Below are positions 9,286 to 18,708 of a DNA stretch of 64,000 nucleotides, piece by piece. Both the position numbers and the translations under genes were made by a program. A model generated the notes under the pieces. It was given only the letters and a program-made list of their open reading frames with translations, was not told where the DNA came from and ran no database searches. Source of the DNA: Verrucomicrobiota bacterium (GTDB lineage Bacteria > Verrucomicrobiota > Verrucomicrobiia > Verrucomicrobiales > DEV007); the NCBI GenBank assembly GCA_018970725.1, contig JAGWVU010000016.1, forward strand, positions 35,544 through 99,543, in the 5' to 3' direction. Positions within the stretch are counted from its first letter, which is position 1. Each line of letters begins with the position of its first letter.

Positions 9286-9573
9286 ATGAGCCAAGAAAGT
9301 CCAGAAACGGTGGCAGGTTCCGCCGAAGAGAAGCGCAACCGCAAGACCCGGGTCGGTGTCGTGGTGTCCGACAAGATGACCAAGACCATCGTGGTCAACG
9401 TGGAACGTCGGGTGCCGCACCCGCAGTTCGGCAAGATCGTCCGACGTTCCAAGAAGTTCTACGTCCATGACGAGGATGGGGCGGCCAAGCAAGGGGACAA
9501 GGTTCTCATCGAAGAAACGATTCCCCTGAGCAAGACCAAGTGCTGGAAGCTGGTTCAGGTGTTGGCTCACTGA
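9286..9573 (+). CDS. rpsQ: 30S ribosomal protein S17
   Basis: S17 is a primary 16S rRNA binding protein with an OB fold. The 95-residue product has a short acidic N-terminal extension (about 15 residues) before the core [20 protein letters not shown], and the FYVHDE and IPLSKTK motifs. The ATG at 9286 is preferred; an in-frame TTG at 9265 would overlap the rpmC stop. Order rpmC-rpsQ-rplN is standard. Confidence 0.96.
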   Translation: MSQESPETVAGSAEEKRNRKTRVGVVVSDKMTKTIVVNVERRVPHPQFGKIVRRSKKFYVHDEDGAAKQGDKVLIEETIPLSKTKCWKLVQVLAH

Positions 9574-9638
9574 TTGAGTTGGGGCCCACGGGTATTTTTG
9601 ATCAAACAATCTTAACGAACGAGAGGAAGGAGACTGCA

Positions 9639-10004
9639 ATGGTTCAGATGGAAAGCAGCCTCGACGTGGCGGACAACACCGGAGCACGGGTTGCCAAGAT
9701 GATCGGGGTGATCGGCAAACGCACCAGGCACGCCGGGGTGGGTGACATCATTACGATTCACATCCGGGAGAGCACCCCCACGGCGAACGTCAAGAAGGGT
9801 GATGTGGCCAAGGCCGTCGTCGTCCGGACTAAGTCCCCGATCCGGCGTCCGGATGGGTCTGTCCTTCGCTTCGACAGCAACGCGGTGGTGATCATCGACA
9901 ACAACCGGGAGCCGAAGGGGACTCGGATTTTCGGCCCGGTGGCCCGGGAGTTGCGGGATCAGAACTTCATGAAAATCGTCTCGCTCGCTCCCGAGGTCCT
10001 CTAA
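9639..10004 (+). CDS. rplN: 50S ribosomal protein L14
   Basis: L14 lies at the subunit interface and contacts helix 95 of 23S rRNA. The 121-residue product is full length, with the DNTGARVAK start region, the core around [14 protein letters not shown] and [12 protein letters not shown] near the end. AAGGAG (9627-9632) upstream of the ATG fixes the start. The 65-nt gap from rpsQ contains no gene. Confidence 0.98.
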   Translation: MVQMESSLDVADNTGARVAKMIGVIGKRTRHAGVGDIITIHIRESTPTANVKKGDVAKAVVVRTKSPIRRPDGSVLRFDSNAVVIIDNNREPKGTRIFGPVARELRDQNFMKIVSLAPEVL

Positions 10005-10019
10005 GCAACATTCTTTCCC

Positions 10020-10274
10020 ATGAAACGCAGTCGTATCAAAACCCACGTTGCCAAGAACGATGACGTTGAGGTCATTTCCGGCAACCACCGTGGCGCCACC
10101 GGCAAGGTGCTTCAGGTGTTTCCGGCGAAGCAGCAGGTCATTGTGGAGGGCGTGCGCATGATCAAGAAGCATGCACGCAAGTCTCAGGAGCATCCGGAGG
10201 GGGCCATCATCGAGCGCGAGGGGCCCATCCATATTTCCAACGTGCGGCGCCTCGACGCGAAGGGCAATTCCTGA
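10020..10274 (+). CDS. rplX: 50S ribosomal protein L24
   Basis: L24 initiates 50S assembly by binding the 5' end of 23S rRNA. The 84-residue product contains the KOW segment DVEVISGNHRGATGKVLQVFP and the basic HARKSQEHPEGAI region. It is slightly shorter than E. coli L24 (104) but the core is complete. It lies 15 nt after rplN with no Shine-Dalgarno sequence. Confidence 0.97.
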   Translation: MKRSRIKTHVAKNDDVEVISGNHRGATGKVLQVFPAKQQVIVEGVRMIKKHARKSQEHPEGAIIEREGPIHISNVRRLDAKGNS

Positions 10275-10307
10275 GTCGCGGACCCCTAGCCCAACATCCT
10301 CACTGAA

Positions 10308-10895
10308 ATGGAACCGAATTTGAAGATGCATTACCGCCAAGTGGTGGTACCGGCCCTGAAGGCGAAGTTCGCTTATGGGAACGTGATGGAGATCCCCCGG
10401 ATCGAAAAGGTTGTGATCAACAGCGGCATCGGGAAGGCCGAGGATCGCAAGGCGGCCGCCGAGGAGGTGGCTCGTGAGATCGGGTTGATCACCGGCCAGC
10501 GTCCCGTGCAGACCCGGGCGAAGAACGCGATTTCCAACTTCAAGCTCCGGCAGAACGAAGTGATCGGCATCAAGGTCACCCTCCGGGGAACCCGGATGTA
10601 TGAGTTCCTCGAGCGTCTCATGAGGATCGCGATTCCGACCATCCGCGACTTCCGCGGGGTTTCCCCCAAGAGTTTCGATGGACGGGGCAACTACACTCTG
10701 GGGATCCAGGACCAGACGATTTTCCCCGAGATCGAACTCGACAAGGTGAAGAGAACGACCGGGTTCGATATCTCGATCGTGACCTCCGCCAACACGGACG
10801 ACGAAGCCCGTGAATTGCTCCGCCATATGGGCATGCCCTTCCGGAAGGTGGAAGGCAAGAAGGCCGAGGCAGCAGAAGCCCCAGCCGCCGCATAA
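10308..10895 (+). CDS. rplE: 50S ribosomal protein L5
   Basis: L5 binds 5S rRNA in the central protuberance. The 195-residue product has the NSGIGKAEDR, TGQRPVQTRAKNAI and IPTIRDFRGVSPKSFDGRGNY segments of the family. A short Ala/Glu/Lys-rich tail follows the core. The next gene is rpsH, only 26 nt downstream, so rpsN (S14), which usually lies between them, is missing here. Confidence 0.98.
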   Translation: MEPNLKMHYRQVVVPALKAKFAYGNVMEIPRIEKVVINSGIGKAEDRKAAAEEVAREIGLITGQRPVQTRAKNAISNFKLRQNEVIGIKVTLRGTRMYEFLERLMRIAIPTIRDFRGVSPKSFDGRGNYTLGIQDQTIFPEIELDKVKRTTGFDISIVTSANTDDEARELLRHMGMPFRKVEGKKAEAAEAPAAA

Positions 10896-10921
10896 CCCAT
10901 CCCTGATATCAAGTCTTTGAA

Positions 10922-11320
10922 ATGAGTGCCCTGACAGACCCAATCGCCGATTTCCTCACCCGCTTCAAGAATGCGAGCCGTGCCCGCAAGGAGGAATTCA
11001 CGGCGCCCTACTCCAAGATCAAGGCGGAGATCGCCCGAATTTTGAAGGAGGAAGGCTATCTTTGGAATTACGAGGTGGACACCACCGGCCATTTCCCCGA
11101 GATCCGGTGCAAGGCGAAATACGTCGACGGTGCCCCGGTGCTGACCGATCTGAAGCGGATCAGCCGTCCCGGATTGCGGCAATACGTCGGGGCCGAGGAA
11201 ATTCCGAAGGTTCTCGGAGGGATGGGGATCACGATTTTGTCCACCTCCAAGGGAATCATGACCGGGCACAAGGCGCGCAAAGAGAACATCGGAGGCGAGT
11301 TGGTGGCCAAGGTTTGGTGA
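10922..11320 (+). CDS. rpsH: 30S ribosomal protein S8
   Basis: S8 binds the central domain of 16S rRNA and represses the spc operon in E. coli. The 132-residue product starts MSALTDPIADFLTRFKNASRARK and ends with the TSKGIMTGHKAR and GGELVAKVW segments typical of S8. It directly follows rplE with no intervening rpsN, and rplF follows. Confidence 0.98.
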   Translation: MSALTDPIADFLTRFKNASRARKEEFTAPYSKIKAEIARILKEEGYLWNYEVDTTGHFPEIRCKAKYVDGAPVLTDLKRISRPGLRQYVGAEEIPKVLGGMGITILSTSKGIMTGHKARKENIGGELVAKVW

Positions 11321-11363
11321 GGCTTTTGGTGGCCTTTGGTAAGACTTCAAACGATAAGAGAAT

Positions 11364-11903
11364 ATGTCACGGATTGGAAAATTGCCCGTTGCGGTGCCAG
11401 ACAAAGTCAAGGTGGAGGTTGGGAAGGACCGCGTCGTGGTCGTCGAGGGACCGAAGGGCCGGCTCCAACTGTCCCTCCCCGAGGGCGTGAGCGTGGATCG
11501 GGAGGGGGCCAATCTGGCCGTGGTCCGGGAGAGTGAGCAGCGTCGCCACCGGGCCAATCACGGCACCGCAAGGGCCCTGCTTTCCAACATGATCACCGGG
11601 GTGACCAAGGGATTCACCAGGCAGCTGGAAATCCGTGGGGTGGGCTATCGTGCGAAGGTCGAAGGACAATTCCTCGACCTCCAGTTGGGCTATTCACACC
11701 CGGTGAAGCACCCGATCCCGACCGGCCTCGAGGTGAAGGTGGATGAGAACACCAAGATCACGATCAACGGGATCGACAAGCAGGAGGTGGGACAGTTTGC
11801 CGCCGAGGTACGCTCCTACCGTCCGCCGGAGCCCTACAAGGGCAAGGGAGTGCGTTACTCCGATGAATATGTTCGCCGCAAGGCCGGCAAGAGTGTCAAG
11901 TAA
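11364..11903 (+). CDS. rplF: 50S ribosomal protein L6
   Basis: L6 lies near the factor-binding site of the 50S subunit. The 179-residue product has the duplicated L6 fold. It starts MSRIGKLPVAVPDKV, has the central VTKGFTRQLEIRGVGYRA segment, and ends with the signature PEPYKGKGVRYSDEYVRRKAGK. Position between rpsH and rplR is canonical. Confidence 0.98.
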   Translation: MSRIGKLPVAVPDKVKVEVGKDRVVVVEGPKGRLQLSLPEGVSVDREGANLAVVRESEQRRHRANHGTARALLSNMITGVTKGFTRQLEIRGVGYRAKVEGQFLDLQLGYSHPVKHPIPTGLEVKVDENTKITINGIDKQEVGQFAAEVRSYRPPEPYKGKGVRYSDEYVRRKAGKSVK

Positions 11904-11942
11904 GGTTGACCCGAAGGAACCCAGGGAAGGAATCAAGACGTC

Positions 11943-12299
11943 ATGGCTCATCAGAATCGCAAGGAAGTCAGGAACCGGGTCCACCGGAGAATCCGCCGCA
12001 AGCTTCGCGGCACGGCCGAGCGCCCCCGTCTGGCGGTGCATTTTTCGAACTCCAATATTTACGCCCAGTTGATCGACGATGACGCCGGCAGGACGCTGGT
12101 GGCCGCGAGCACGCTCGACAAGTCGTTGGAGAAGAAGGCCGCGAACATGGAGACCGCCGCGAAGATCGGCGAACTCATTGCCACCCGCGCGGCGGGCAGC
12201 AAAATCGCCGATGTCGTTTTCGACCGGGGCGGGCATCGCTATCACGGGAAGGTCAAGGCGCTGGCCGATGCAGCGCGGGAGAAGGGCCTCAAATTCTAA
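11943..12299 (+). CDS. rplR: 50S ribosomal protein L18
   Basis: L18 binds 5S rRNA together with L5. The 118-residue product has the basic N-terminus ([22 protein letters not shown]) and the C-terminal [21 protein letters not shown] signature. GGAAGGAA lies about 14 nt before the ATG, so the Shine-Dalgarno spacing is long. It is followed by rpsE. Confidence 0.98.
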   Translation: MAHQNRKEVRNRVHRRIRRKLRGTAERPRLAVHFSNSNIYAQLIDDDAGRTLVAASTLDKSLEKKAANMETAAKIGELIATRAAGSKIADVVFDRGGHRYHGKVKALADAAREKGLKF

Positions 12300-12331
12300 T
12301 CAGCCGTCGGCAGACCATTATTTTACATACT

Positions 12332-12871
12332 ATGTCAGCAGGGAACCCCAGGAGCCGTTCGATGGGCATCGATGATTCGGCCGATCAGAAGTCGGAATTG
12401 TTGGAGAAGGTCGTGCACATCAACCGGTGCGCCAAGGTCGTGAAGGGCGGTCGTCGCTTCAGCTTCAGTGCCTTGGTCGTGGTTGGGGACAAGAACGGTC
12501 GGGTCGGCTGTGGATTCGGGAAGGCCAAGGAGGTTTCCGAGTGCATCCGCAAGGCGAGCGACGCGGCCCGGAAAGCGATGCGGCCGGTGGTGGTCGGACA
12601 GAACACCATCCCGCATGAGGCGATTGGTGAGCACGGCGGTGGCCGGGTGCTGCTATTGCCTGCCTGCCCTGGAACGGGGATCATTGCCGGAGGAAGCGTC
12701 CGGGCGGTGGTCGAGGCGGCCGGGATCAAGGACGTGATGGCCAAGTCGCAGGGATCCAAGAACCATGCCAACGTGGTGAAGGCCACCTTGAAGGCGCTTC
12801 AGGGACTCCGGTCCAAAGATCAGATTTACAGCTCCCGGGGCAAGCGAACCGCCGACCAGCAGGCCCTCTGA
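12332..12871 (+). CDS. rpsE: 30S ribosomal protein S5
   Basis: S5 contributes to decoding fidelity and to the mRNA entry helicase of the 30S subunit. The 179-residue product contains the [19 protein letters not shown] motif, [10 protein letters not shown] and the C-terminal [15 protein letters not shown] segment. Two starts are possible. The ATG at 12332 follows an AT-rich stretch like other genes of this operon. The ATG at 12362 has AGGAG seven bases upstream (12350-12354) and gives 169 residues, nearer to the usual length. rplO follows after 42 nt, so rpmD (L30), normally in between, is absent. Confidence 0.96.
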   Translation: MSAGNPRSRSMGIDDSADQKSELLEKVVHINRCAKVVKGGRRFSFSALVVVGDKNGRVGCGFGKAKEVSECIRKASDAARKAMRPVVVGQNTIPHEAIGEHGGGRVLLLPACPGTGIIAGGSVRAVVEAAGIKDVMAKSQGSKNHANVVKATLKALQGLRSKDQIYSSRGKRTADQQAL

Positions 12872-12913
12872 TCTGCTTTTCTCTTTTTTCCATTCCATCC
12901 GAATTCTTACACC

Positions 12914-13408
12914 ATGAGACTCAATAACCTCAGTCCCAACAAGGGAGCCAAACACCGCCGCAAGCGTTTGGGCAAAGGAGAGAGCTCCGGCCTCGGCAAG
13001 ACGTCGGGTCGGGGCAACAAGGGCCACAAGGCCCGTTCCGGCGGTGGGGTTCGTCCCGGGTTTGAAGGTGGGCAAATGCCCTTGGCCCGTCGCCTTCCCA
13101 AGAAAGGTTTCAACAACGCCCAGTTCACCACCCGGTATGCGATCGTCAACGTCGGCGATCTCCAGGAGAAGTTCGAGGGTGGACTCGTTGATGAGCAAGC
13201 GCTCCGCGCCGCCGGTTTGGTGAGCGGGGCATGGGACGGGGTGAAGATTCTCGGAGATGGAGAAATCTCCCGTAAGCTCACCGTCCAGGTCGACAAGATC
13301 AGTGCCTCTGCCCGCGAGAAGATCGTGGCTGCCGGAGGTGAGGTGGTGGAGATCAAGAAGGCGGCTCCGGTGGCGAAGCTGCCCCGGAAGGCGAAAAAGC
13401 AGGCCTGA
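12914..13408 (+). CDS. rplO: 50S ribosomal protein L15
   Basis: L15 is a late 50S assembly protein with a long Gly/Arg-rich N-terminal extension. The 164-residue product starts MRLNNLSPNKGAKHRRKR and contains GRGNKGHKARSGGGVRPGFEGGQMP. A short basic tail ends the protein. It is followed by secY after 62 nt, as in standard spc operons. Confidence 0.97.
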   Translation: MRLNNLSPNKGAKHRRKRLGKGESSGLGKTSGRGNKGHKARSGGGVRPGFEGGQMPLARRLPKKGFNNAQFTTRYAIVNVGDLQEKFEGGLVDEQALRAAGLVSGAWDGVKILGDGEISRKLTVQVDKISASAREKIVAAGGEVVEIKKAAPVAKLPRKAKKQA

Positions 13409-13470
13409 AAAGTGGGAGTGACTGAAGGTCGGGCCCGGAGACGGGTTTGCTTTCGTTCCACGCAACATCC

Positions 13471-14988
<1,518 letters not shown>

Positions 14989-15061
14989 GTGGTGGTCGTG
15001 AGGCCCGGGGATCGGGTCCGGCCCCCTGGACGGCCCTTGGGATTTGATTCGGCTTCCGGAG

Positions 15062-15880
15062 ATGGGCGAAGGCAAGATTCATATCCGGCGAGGGCCGGAG
15101 GTCGAGATGGCGCGGGAGGCGGGGCATTTGGCCGCCGAGATTCTCCGCCTGACCAGCGAGTCGGTGCGGCCCGGGATCACGACCTTGGAAGTGGAGGAGG
15201 TGGCGGTCGGTCTGATGCGCGAGCGCAACTGCCGCAGTGCTTTCTATCAATATCGCAAGTTTCCCGGTCACATCTGTATTTCGATCAACGAGGAAGTCGT
15301 CCATGGAATTGCCTCCGCGAGCCGGGTGATTCAGGAGGGGGACATCGTCAAGATCGACATCGGGATCGTGAGGAACGGCTGGGTGGGGGATAACGCGGTG
15401 ACGGTTCCGGTCGGGCAGGTGGACCCGGAGACCCTTCAGTTGCTTTGGGCGACGGAGGAGTCCTTGCACGTGGGAATCGCCTACGCGCGCGAAGGCAGGA
15501 GGCTCGGAGATCTTTGCTCGGCGATCGAGCGGACGGTCAAAGGGTTCCGCTACTCCGTCGTTGAGGAATTCGTCGGACACGGCGTGGGGCGTAAGCTTCA
15601 TGAGCCGCCGCAAATTCCGAACCATGGAACGCCGGGAGAAGGACCGAAGCTGCGGGCGGGGATGATTCTGGCGATCGAGCCGATGGTCAACCTGGGGACG
15701 AAGCGGGTGGAAATCTTGAGCGACAACTGGACGGTCAAGACACTGGACCGGAAACCCTCGGCCCATTTTGAACACATGATTTTGGTGACCAAGGGAGATC
15801 CGGAGATCCTGACGCCGAGGGCGCGGTTGTTTCCCTCGAAGCCGGTCAAAGAAGGGGAAGGAGCCGCCGGGGAACCATGA
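15062..15880 (+). CDS. map: Methionine aminopeptidase, type I
   Basis: MetAP removes the initiator methionine from nascent proteins. With the ATG at 15062 the product has 272 residues. It shows the five expected metal ligands of the pita-bread fold: Asp99 (KIDIG), Asp110 (GDNAVTV), His173 (FVGHGVG), Glu206 (AIEPM) and Glu237 (HFEHM), plus the conserved His81. TTG at 15044 is an alternative start. It lies 73 nt after secY; adk, often between them, is absent. Confidence 0.96.
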   Translation: MGEGKIHIRRGPEVEMAREAGHLAAEILRLTSESVRPGITTLEVEEVAVGLMRERNCRSAFYQYRKFPGHICISINEEVVHGIASASRVIQEGDIVKIDIGIVRNGWVGDNAVTVPVGQVDPETLQLLWATEESLHVGIAYAREGRRLGDLCSAIERTVKGFRYSVVEEFVGHGVGRKLHEPPQIPNHGTPGEGPKLRAGMILAIEPMVNLGTKRVEILSDNWTVKTLDRKPSAHFEHMILVTKGDPEILTPRARLFPSKPVKEGEGAAGEP

Positions 15881-16034
15881 GATCAGGAATCAGAATTTTC
15901 CCCTTGATGGGCGGCCTTTCTGTGATAAAGCTGACGACCCGGTTGGTTGTCCGAGTTGGGGGGGAGTTTCTTCGAGGCAAGGGATCTCCTGAAGGCTGGC
16001 GAAAGCAGCGGACAAGAAAGTTTTTAATATCGCG
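15881..16034 (+). promoter_or_regulatory. Hairpin-containing leader of rpsM, candidate alpha-operon autoregulatory site
   Basis: This 154-nt gap before rpsM contains no gene; in particular there is no rpmJ or infA. A hairpin at 15995-16009 has a GAAA tetraloop closed by GC/GC and GCT/AGC with one bulged G. TTGTCCG (15947-15953) can pair with CGGACAA (16009-16015), enclosing it. In E. coli, S4 represses the alpha operon by binding a structured leader at rpsM, and rpsD (S4) is the third gene here. A similar role is inferred, not shown. Confidence 0.4.
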
Positions 16035-16409
16035 ATGGCTAGATTACTTGGCGTTGAAATCCCGAATGAGAAGCGGATCGAAGCTTCTCTTCCCTACATT
16101 TACGGGATTGGTTGGAGCACCAGCAAGAAGATCCTCGATCAGGCCGGGATTGACCCCGGGACGAGGACAGGGGAGTTGAACGACGACCAGTTGGCCAAGA
16201 TCGCGCATGTGGTGAACGCGGCGGGCATTGTGATCGAGGGCGACCTGCGACGGGAGATCCAAGCCAACATGAAGCGGCTTAACTCGATCAACTGTTATCG
16301 CGCGTTGCGGCACAGGCGCGGATTGCCGGTGCGTGGGCAGCGGACTTCGACGAACGCGAGAACGCGGAAGGGCAAGCGCCGGACGGTGGGTGTGATCCGC
16401 AAGAAGTAA
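16035..16409 (+). CDS. rpsM: 30S ribosomal protein S13
   Basis: S13 lies in the 30S head and forms bridges to the 50S subunit. The 124-residue product starts [19 protein letters not shown], contains the helix-two-turn-helix core [14 protein letters not shown], and ends in the [19 protein letters not shown] signature. The ATG follows TTTTTAATATCGCG with no Shine-Dalgarno sequence. It opens the rpsM-rpsK-rpsD group behind a structured leader. Confidence 0.98.
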   Translation: MARLLGVEIPNEKRIEASLPYIYGIGWSTSKKILDQAGIDPGTRTGELNDDQLAKIAHVVNAAGIVIEGDLRREIQANMKRLNSINCYRALRHRRGLPVRGQRTSTNARTRKGKRRTVGVIRKK

Positions 16410-16428
16410 TCGACAGAGGACGTAGAAC

Positions 16429-16962
16429 ATGGCGGACAAGGCAGACGAGAAGACGAAGGCGGCAGCACCGGTGGCGAACGATCCCAAGGCTCCGGCCGAG
16501 GTGGCGGAAGTGAAAGAGGTGCGTCCCGCGCAGCCCCAGACGGCCGAGGAGGTCTTTCTGGCGCTTGAGGGGGGCGAGGAAAAGGTCCGGATCCTCCGGG
16601 CCAAAGGGAGCAAGAACGTTTTCACGGGCGTGGTTCATGTCCTCGCGACCTACAACAACACGAAGGTCACGATCACGGATCTGAACGGAAATGTGATCGG
16701 GTGGTCGAGCTCCGGGAAAATGGGTTTTCGCGGTTCGCGCAAGAGTACCGCTTACGCCGCCCAGCTGGTTTCCCAAGATGCCTGCCGTCAGGCGATGGGT
16801 CACGGGTTGCGCTCTGCCGAGGTCCGCGTCAAAGGTCCCGGAGCCGGTCGCGAGTCGGCCGTTCGTGCGGTGCAGAACATCGGGGTGGAAATCACCATGA
16901 TCCGGGATGTGACCCCGGTGCCCCACAACGGTTGCCGCCCCAAAAAGGCGCGCCGCGTTTGA
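16429..16962 (+). CDS. rpsK: 30S ribosomal protein S11 with N-terminal extension
   Basis: S11 forms part of the platform of the 30S subunit. Residues about 62-177 are the S11 core ([19 protein letters not shown], then [19 protein letters not shown]). The first 60 residues are a Lys/Ala/Glu-rich acidic-basic extension absent from E. coli S11 (129 residues). GAGG lies upstream of the ATG (16417-16420). The gene lies between rpsM and rpsD. Confidence 0.97.
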   Translation: MADKADEKTKAAAPVANDPKAPAEVAEVKEVRPAQPQTAEEVFLALEGGEEKVRILRAKGSKNVFTGVVHVLATYNNTKVTITDLNGNVIGWSSSGKMGFRGSRKSTAYAAQLVSQDACRQAMGHGLRSAEVRVKGPGAGRESAVRAVQNIGVEITMIRDVTPVPHNGCRPKKARRV

Positions 16963-17006
16963 TCAACTTCGAGTTTTGAGTCAGTAAACATTTTTCGTAT
17001 TCTGTC

Positions 17007-17618
17007 ATGGCAAGATATTGTGGCCCAACGGAGAAAATCAGCCGCCGCTTCGGTGTGCCGCTTTTCGGTTCCTCGAAGGAGTTCGAACGCAAGCCTTACG
17101 GTCCCGGCCAGCACGGAGCCCGTAATGTCAGGAAGAAGCGTTCCGACTTTGCGGTTGCGCTTGGGGAGAAGCAGAAGCTCCGGATGCAGTATGGTGTGAT
17201 GGAGAAGCAGTTTCGCGGCTATTACGAGGAAGCCTCGCACCGCAAGGGCGTCACCGGCCACATTATGCTGCAGCTCCTCGAGACCCGTCTCGACAATGTT
17301 TGTTATCGCATGGGCTTGGGGAATACGCGCCGGGCTGCGCGTCAGTTTGTCAGTCACGGACACATCACGGTCAATGGCCGCCGCGTGAACATTGCTTCCT
17401 ACCAGTGCAAGCCGGGCGATGTCATCAAGGTTTCCGACAACCGTCGCTCCGCGGGATTGGCCGACAAGATGTTGGATCTTACCCAGGCGGCCCCTGTGCC
17501 GGCTTGGATCAACATGGACCGCACGCACCGGAATGGGGTGGTGGTCCGCTTGCCCGAGCGGGACGAGGTCAACCCGATGGTCAACGAGCAGCTCGTCGTT
17601 GAGTTGTATTCCCGTTGA
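17007..17618 (+). CDS. rpsD: 30S ribosomal protein S4
   Basis: S4 starts 30S assembly and is the translational repressor of the alpha operon in many bacteria. The 203-residue product has the SRRFGVPLFGSSKEFERKPYGPGQHG start, the S4 RNA-binding domain (RLDNVCYRMGLGNTRRAARQFVSHGHI) and the conserved C-terminus. It is the last gene of the ribosomal block. rpoA and rplQ, which usually follow, are not present, and an intrinsic terminator lies 33 nt downstream. Confidence 0.98.
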   Translation: MARYCGPTEKISRRFGVPLFGSSKEFERKPYGPGQHGARNVRKKRSDFAVALGEKQKLRMQYGVMEKQFRGYYEEASHRKGVTGHIMLQLLETRLDNVCYRMGLGNTRRAARQFVSHGHITVNGRRVNIASYQCKPGDVIKVSDNRRSAGLADKMLDLTQAAPVPAWINMDRTHRNGVVVRLPERDEVNPMVNEQLVVELYSR

Positions 17619-17650
17619 GGCCGGGCCTTCCGCACCTTGCGTTTTTCAGC

Positions 17651-17686
17651 GGAGGGGATGTCATTTGGCATCCTCTCCTTTTTTTT
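17651..17686 (+). terminator. Intrinsic terminator of the ribosomal protein block
   Basis: GGAGGGGATG (17651-17660) pairs with CATCCTCTCC (17669-17678), a 10-bp stem with one G-U pair, over an 8-nt loop. Eight T residues follow at once (17679-17686). It lies just after rpsD. The stop codon of the convergent minus-strand gene is inside the loop. Confidence 0.9.
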
Positions 17687-17912
17687 GGGGGGCCTTGAGG
17701 TGTTCGAGCGCCTTGCTGTAGCTGGCTTGGGAGAGGTAGTGATGCAGCCGGGCGTCGATGTCTGGGCGCAACTGCTCGTGAGCCGAGACAATCCCTTCCG
17801 ATACCTCTTTGAGTTGGTGCAAGTGCCCCTCCGGATCGCGGTCGCGAAAGGCGTGATCCGCGATGATTTGGAGCCGGCGCTCCAAGAGGTGCTGGAGGAT
17901 TTCGATCGTCAT
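17661..17912 (-). CDS. Small helical protein of unknown function
   Basis: I do not recognise this 83-residue protein. It is hydrophilic and predicted to be almost entirely alpha-helical, with alternating charged and aliphatic residues (for example QHLLERRLQIIADHAF near the N-terminus) and a Lys-rich end. It has no signal peptide or membrane segment. It runs against rpsD, and its TGA stop lies in the loop of the rpsD terminator. The opposite-strand reading over the same bases looks less protein-like. It is probably real but the start and the function are uncertain. Confidence 0.55.
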   Translation of the reverse strand: MTIEILQHLLERRLQIIADHAFRDRDPEGHLHQLKEVSEGIVSAHEQLRPDIDARLHHYLSQASYSKALEHLKAPQKKGEDAK

Positions 17913-18453
17913 CCCGGACCATCGGAGCGGGGTCAGGGAACATCAAGGATCCGTTTTCCGGGTGCGGTCGAAAGGCTGTCCGGAGGGGCGTGGCAGGGGG
18001 GGAATTGTCGCGCCGATGCTTGCCAAGGGAGCTGAAAACCATGCCATCCGGCGGGGCCTCGCGACACGATGCTTGGGAAATGGGGGCTAACTCGGAATGA
18101 AGTGCTACTGAATTCATCGTGACGGCGAGAGTTGGGGGCAGCCATCCCGAAAGCCGTGCCTTGCTCCTGAAGGAATCTGCACGACGATCCAAAGATGGTG
18201 GCACACCGTGAAGAGGCGGTCCTATCCCGCATTTCTCAAGCCCTCGCTGCCGCGGCTTGCGTAATGGCTGTCCTGCTGCGTTCCGCTCGAATTCCAGGAT
18301 TCACGGTAGAGGCCGATCCCCGGACGTTCAAAAGCACGAATAGAACCCTGCGCACCCCGTGGGCGTCGAACCGCCCGTCGCTGCCGATCACGCCGAGTCT
18401 CTCGATCAGGGGCTTGGTGATGAGCATGCGACCGAATGCAGCGTAGGCACAAA

Positions 18454-18582
18454 CGGCTTCCAGCCGGGCCCGAACGAGTCACCGCTTCCCGTCTCTTTGC
18501 CCTGACGGGACTGGGTTTCACCCCACTTCCGGTGGGAGCCTCCTTCATGCCCAAGTGGCGCAGTCGACTTCCCCGCCGACTG
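18454..18582. other. Cluster of four hairpins, possible structured RNA
   Basis: Four perfect stems follow each other in 129 nt. They are CGGC/GCCG at 18454-18466, TCCCGTC/GACGGGA at 18487-18510, CCCAC/GTGGG at 18522-18536 and CAGTCG/CGACTG at 18561-18582. Read on the minus strand the loops are purine-rich (TGGAA, AGGGCAAAGA, CGGAA, GCGGGGAAGT), which favours a minus-strand RNA. It matches no RNA family I can name. Confidence 0.35.
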
Positions 18583-18675
18583 TTAAATTGAAAGGACGCG
18601 TTTGCCCGGACGGGCGAGATCCTGAAAGCAAGGAGGACTTGACGATAAGTTGCAGGATCAGGGAGGCTGGCGAGC

Positions 18676-18708
18676 TATATAAAAACAATAATAATAATAT
18701 TTTATAAA
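18676..18708. other. A/T tract upstream of dnaA, candidate DNA unwinding element
   Basis: 32 of these 33 bases are A or T, including four AAT-type steps in a row, in a genome whose coding DNA is strongly GC-rich. It lies about 470 bp before dnaA. Nearby near-matches to a DnaA box are TGACGATAA (18640-18648) and TGTGTGTAA (18774-18782), each 7 of 9. No consensus box was found, so an origin role is tentative. Confidence 0.35.

Noticed and set aside
15881..16034. A hidden rpmJ (L36) or infA gene before rpsM.
   Set aside because: No frame encodes the conserved Cys-rich L36 sequence or an IF-1-like OB fold.
17637..18035. A plus-strand gene after rpsD.
   Set aside because: It begins within the terminator region, lies opposite the more protein-like 83-residue minus-strand frame, and has no recognisable domain.
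18454..18582. Possible cobalamin riboswitch read on the minus strand (GGTGAAACCCAGTCCCG).
   Set aside because: Only a partial similarity to the consensus; the CACTG and GCCAGGAGACC-type elements are missing and no cobalamin gene is nearby.
18541..18610. A tRNA-like string (GTGGCGCAGTCGA followed by CTGTTAAATT).
   Set aside because: No acceptor stem, no proper anticodon stem and no TTCGA-type T-loop could be fitted.
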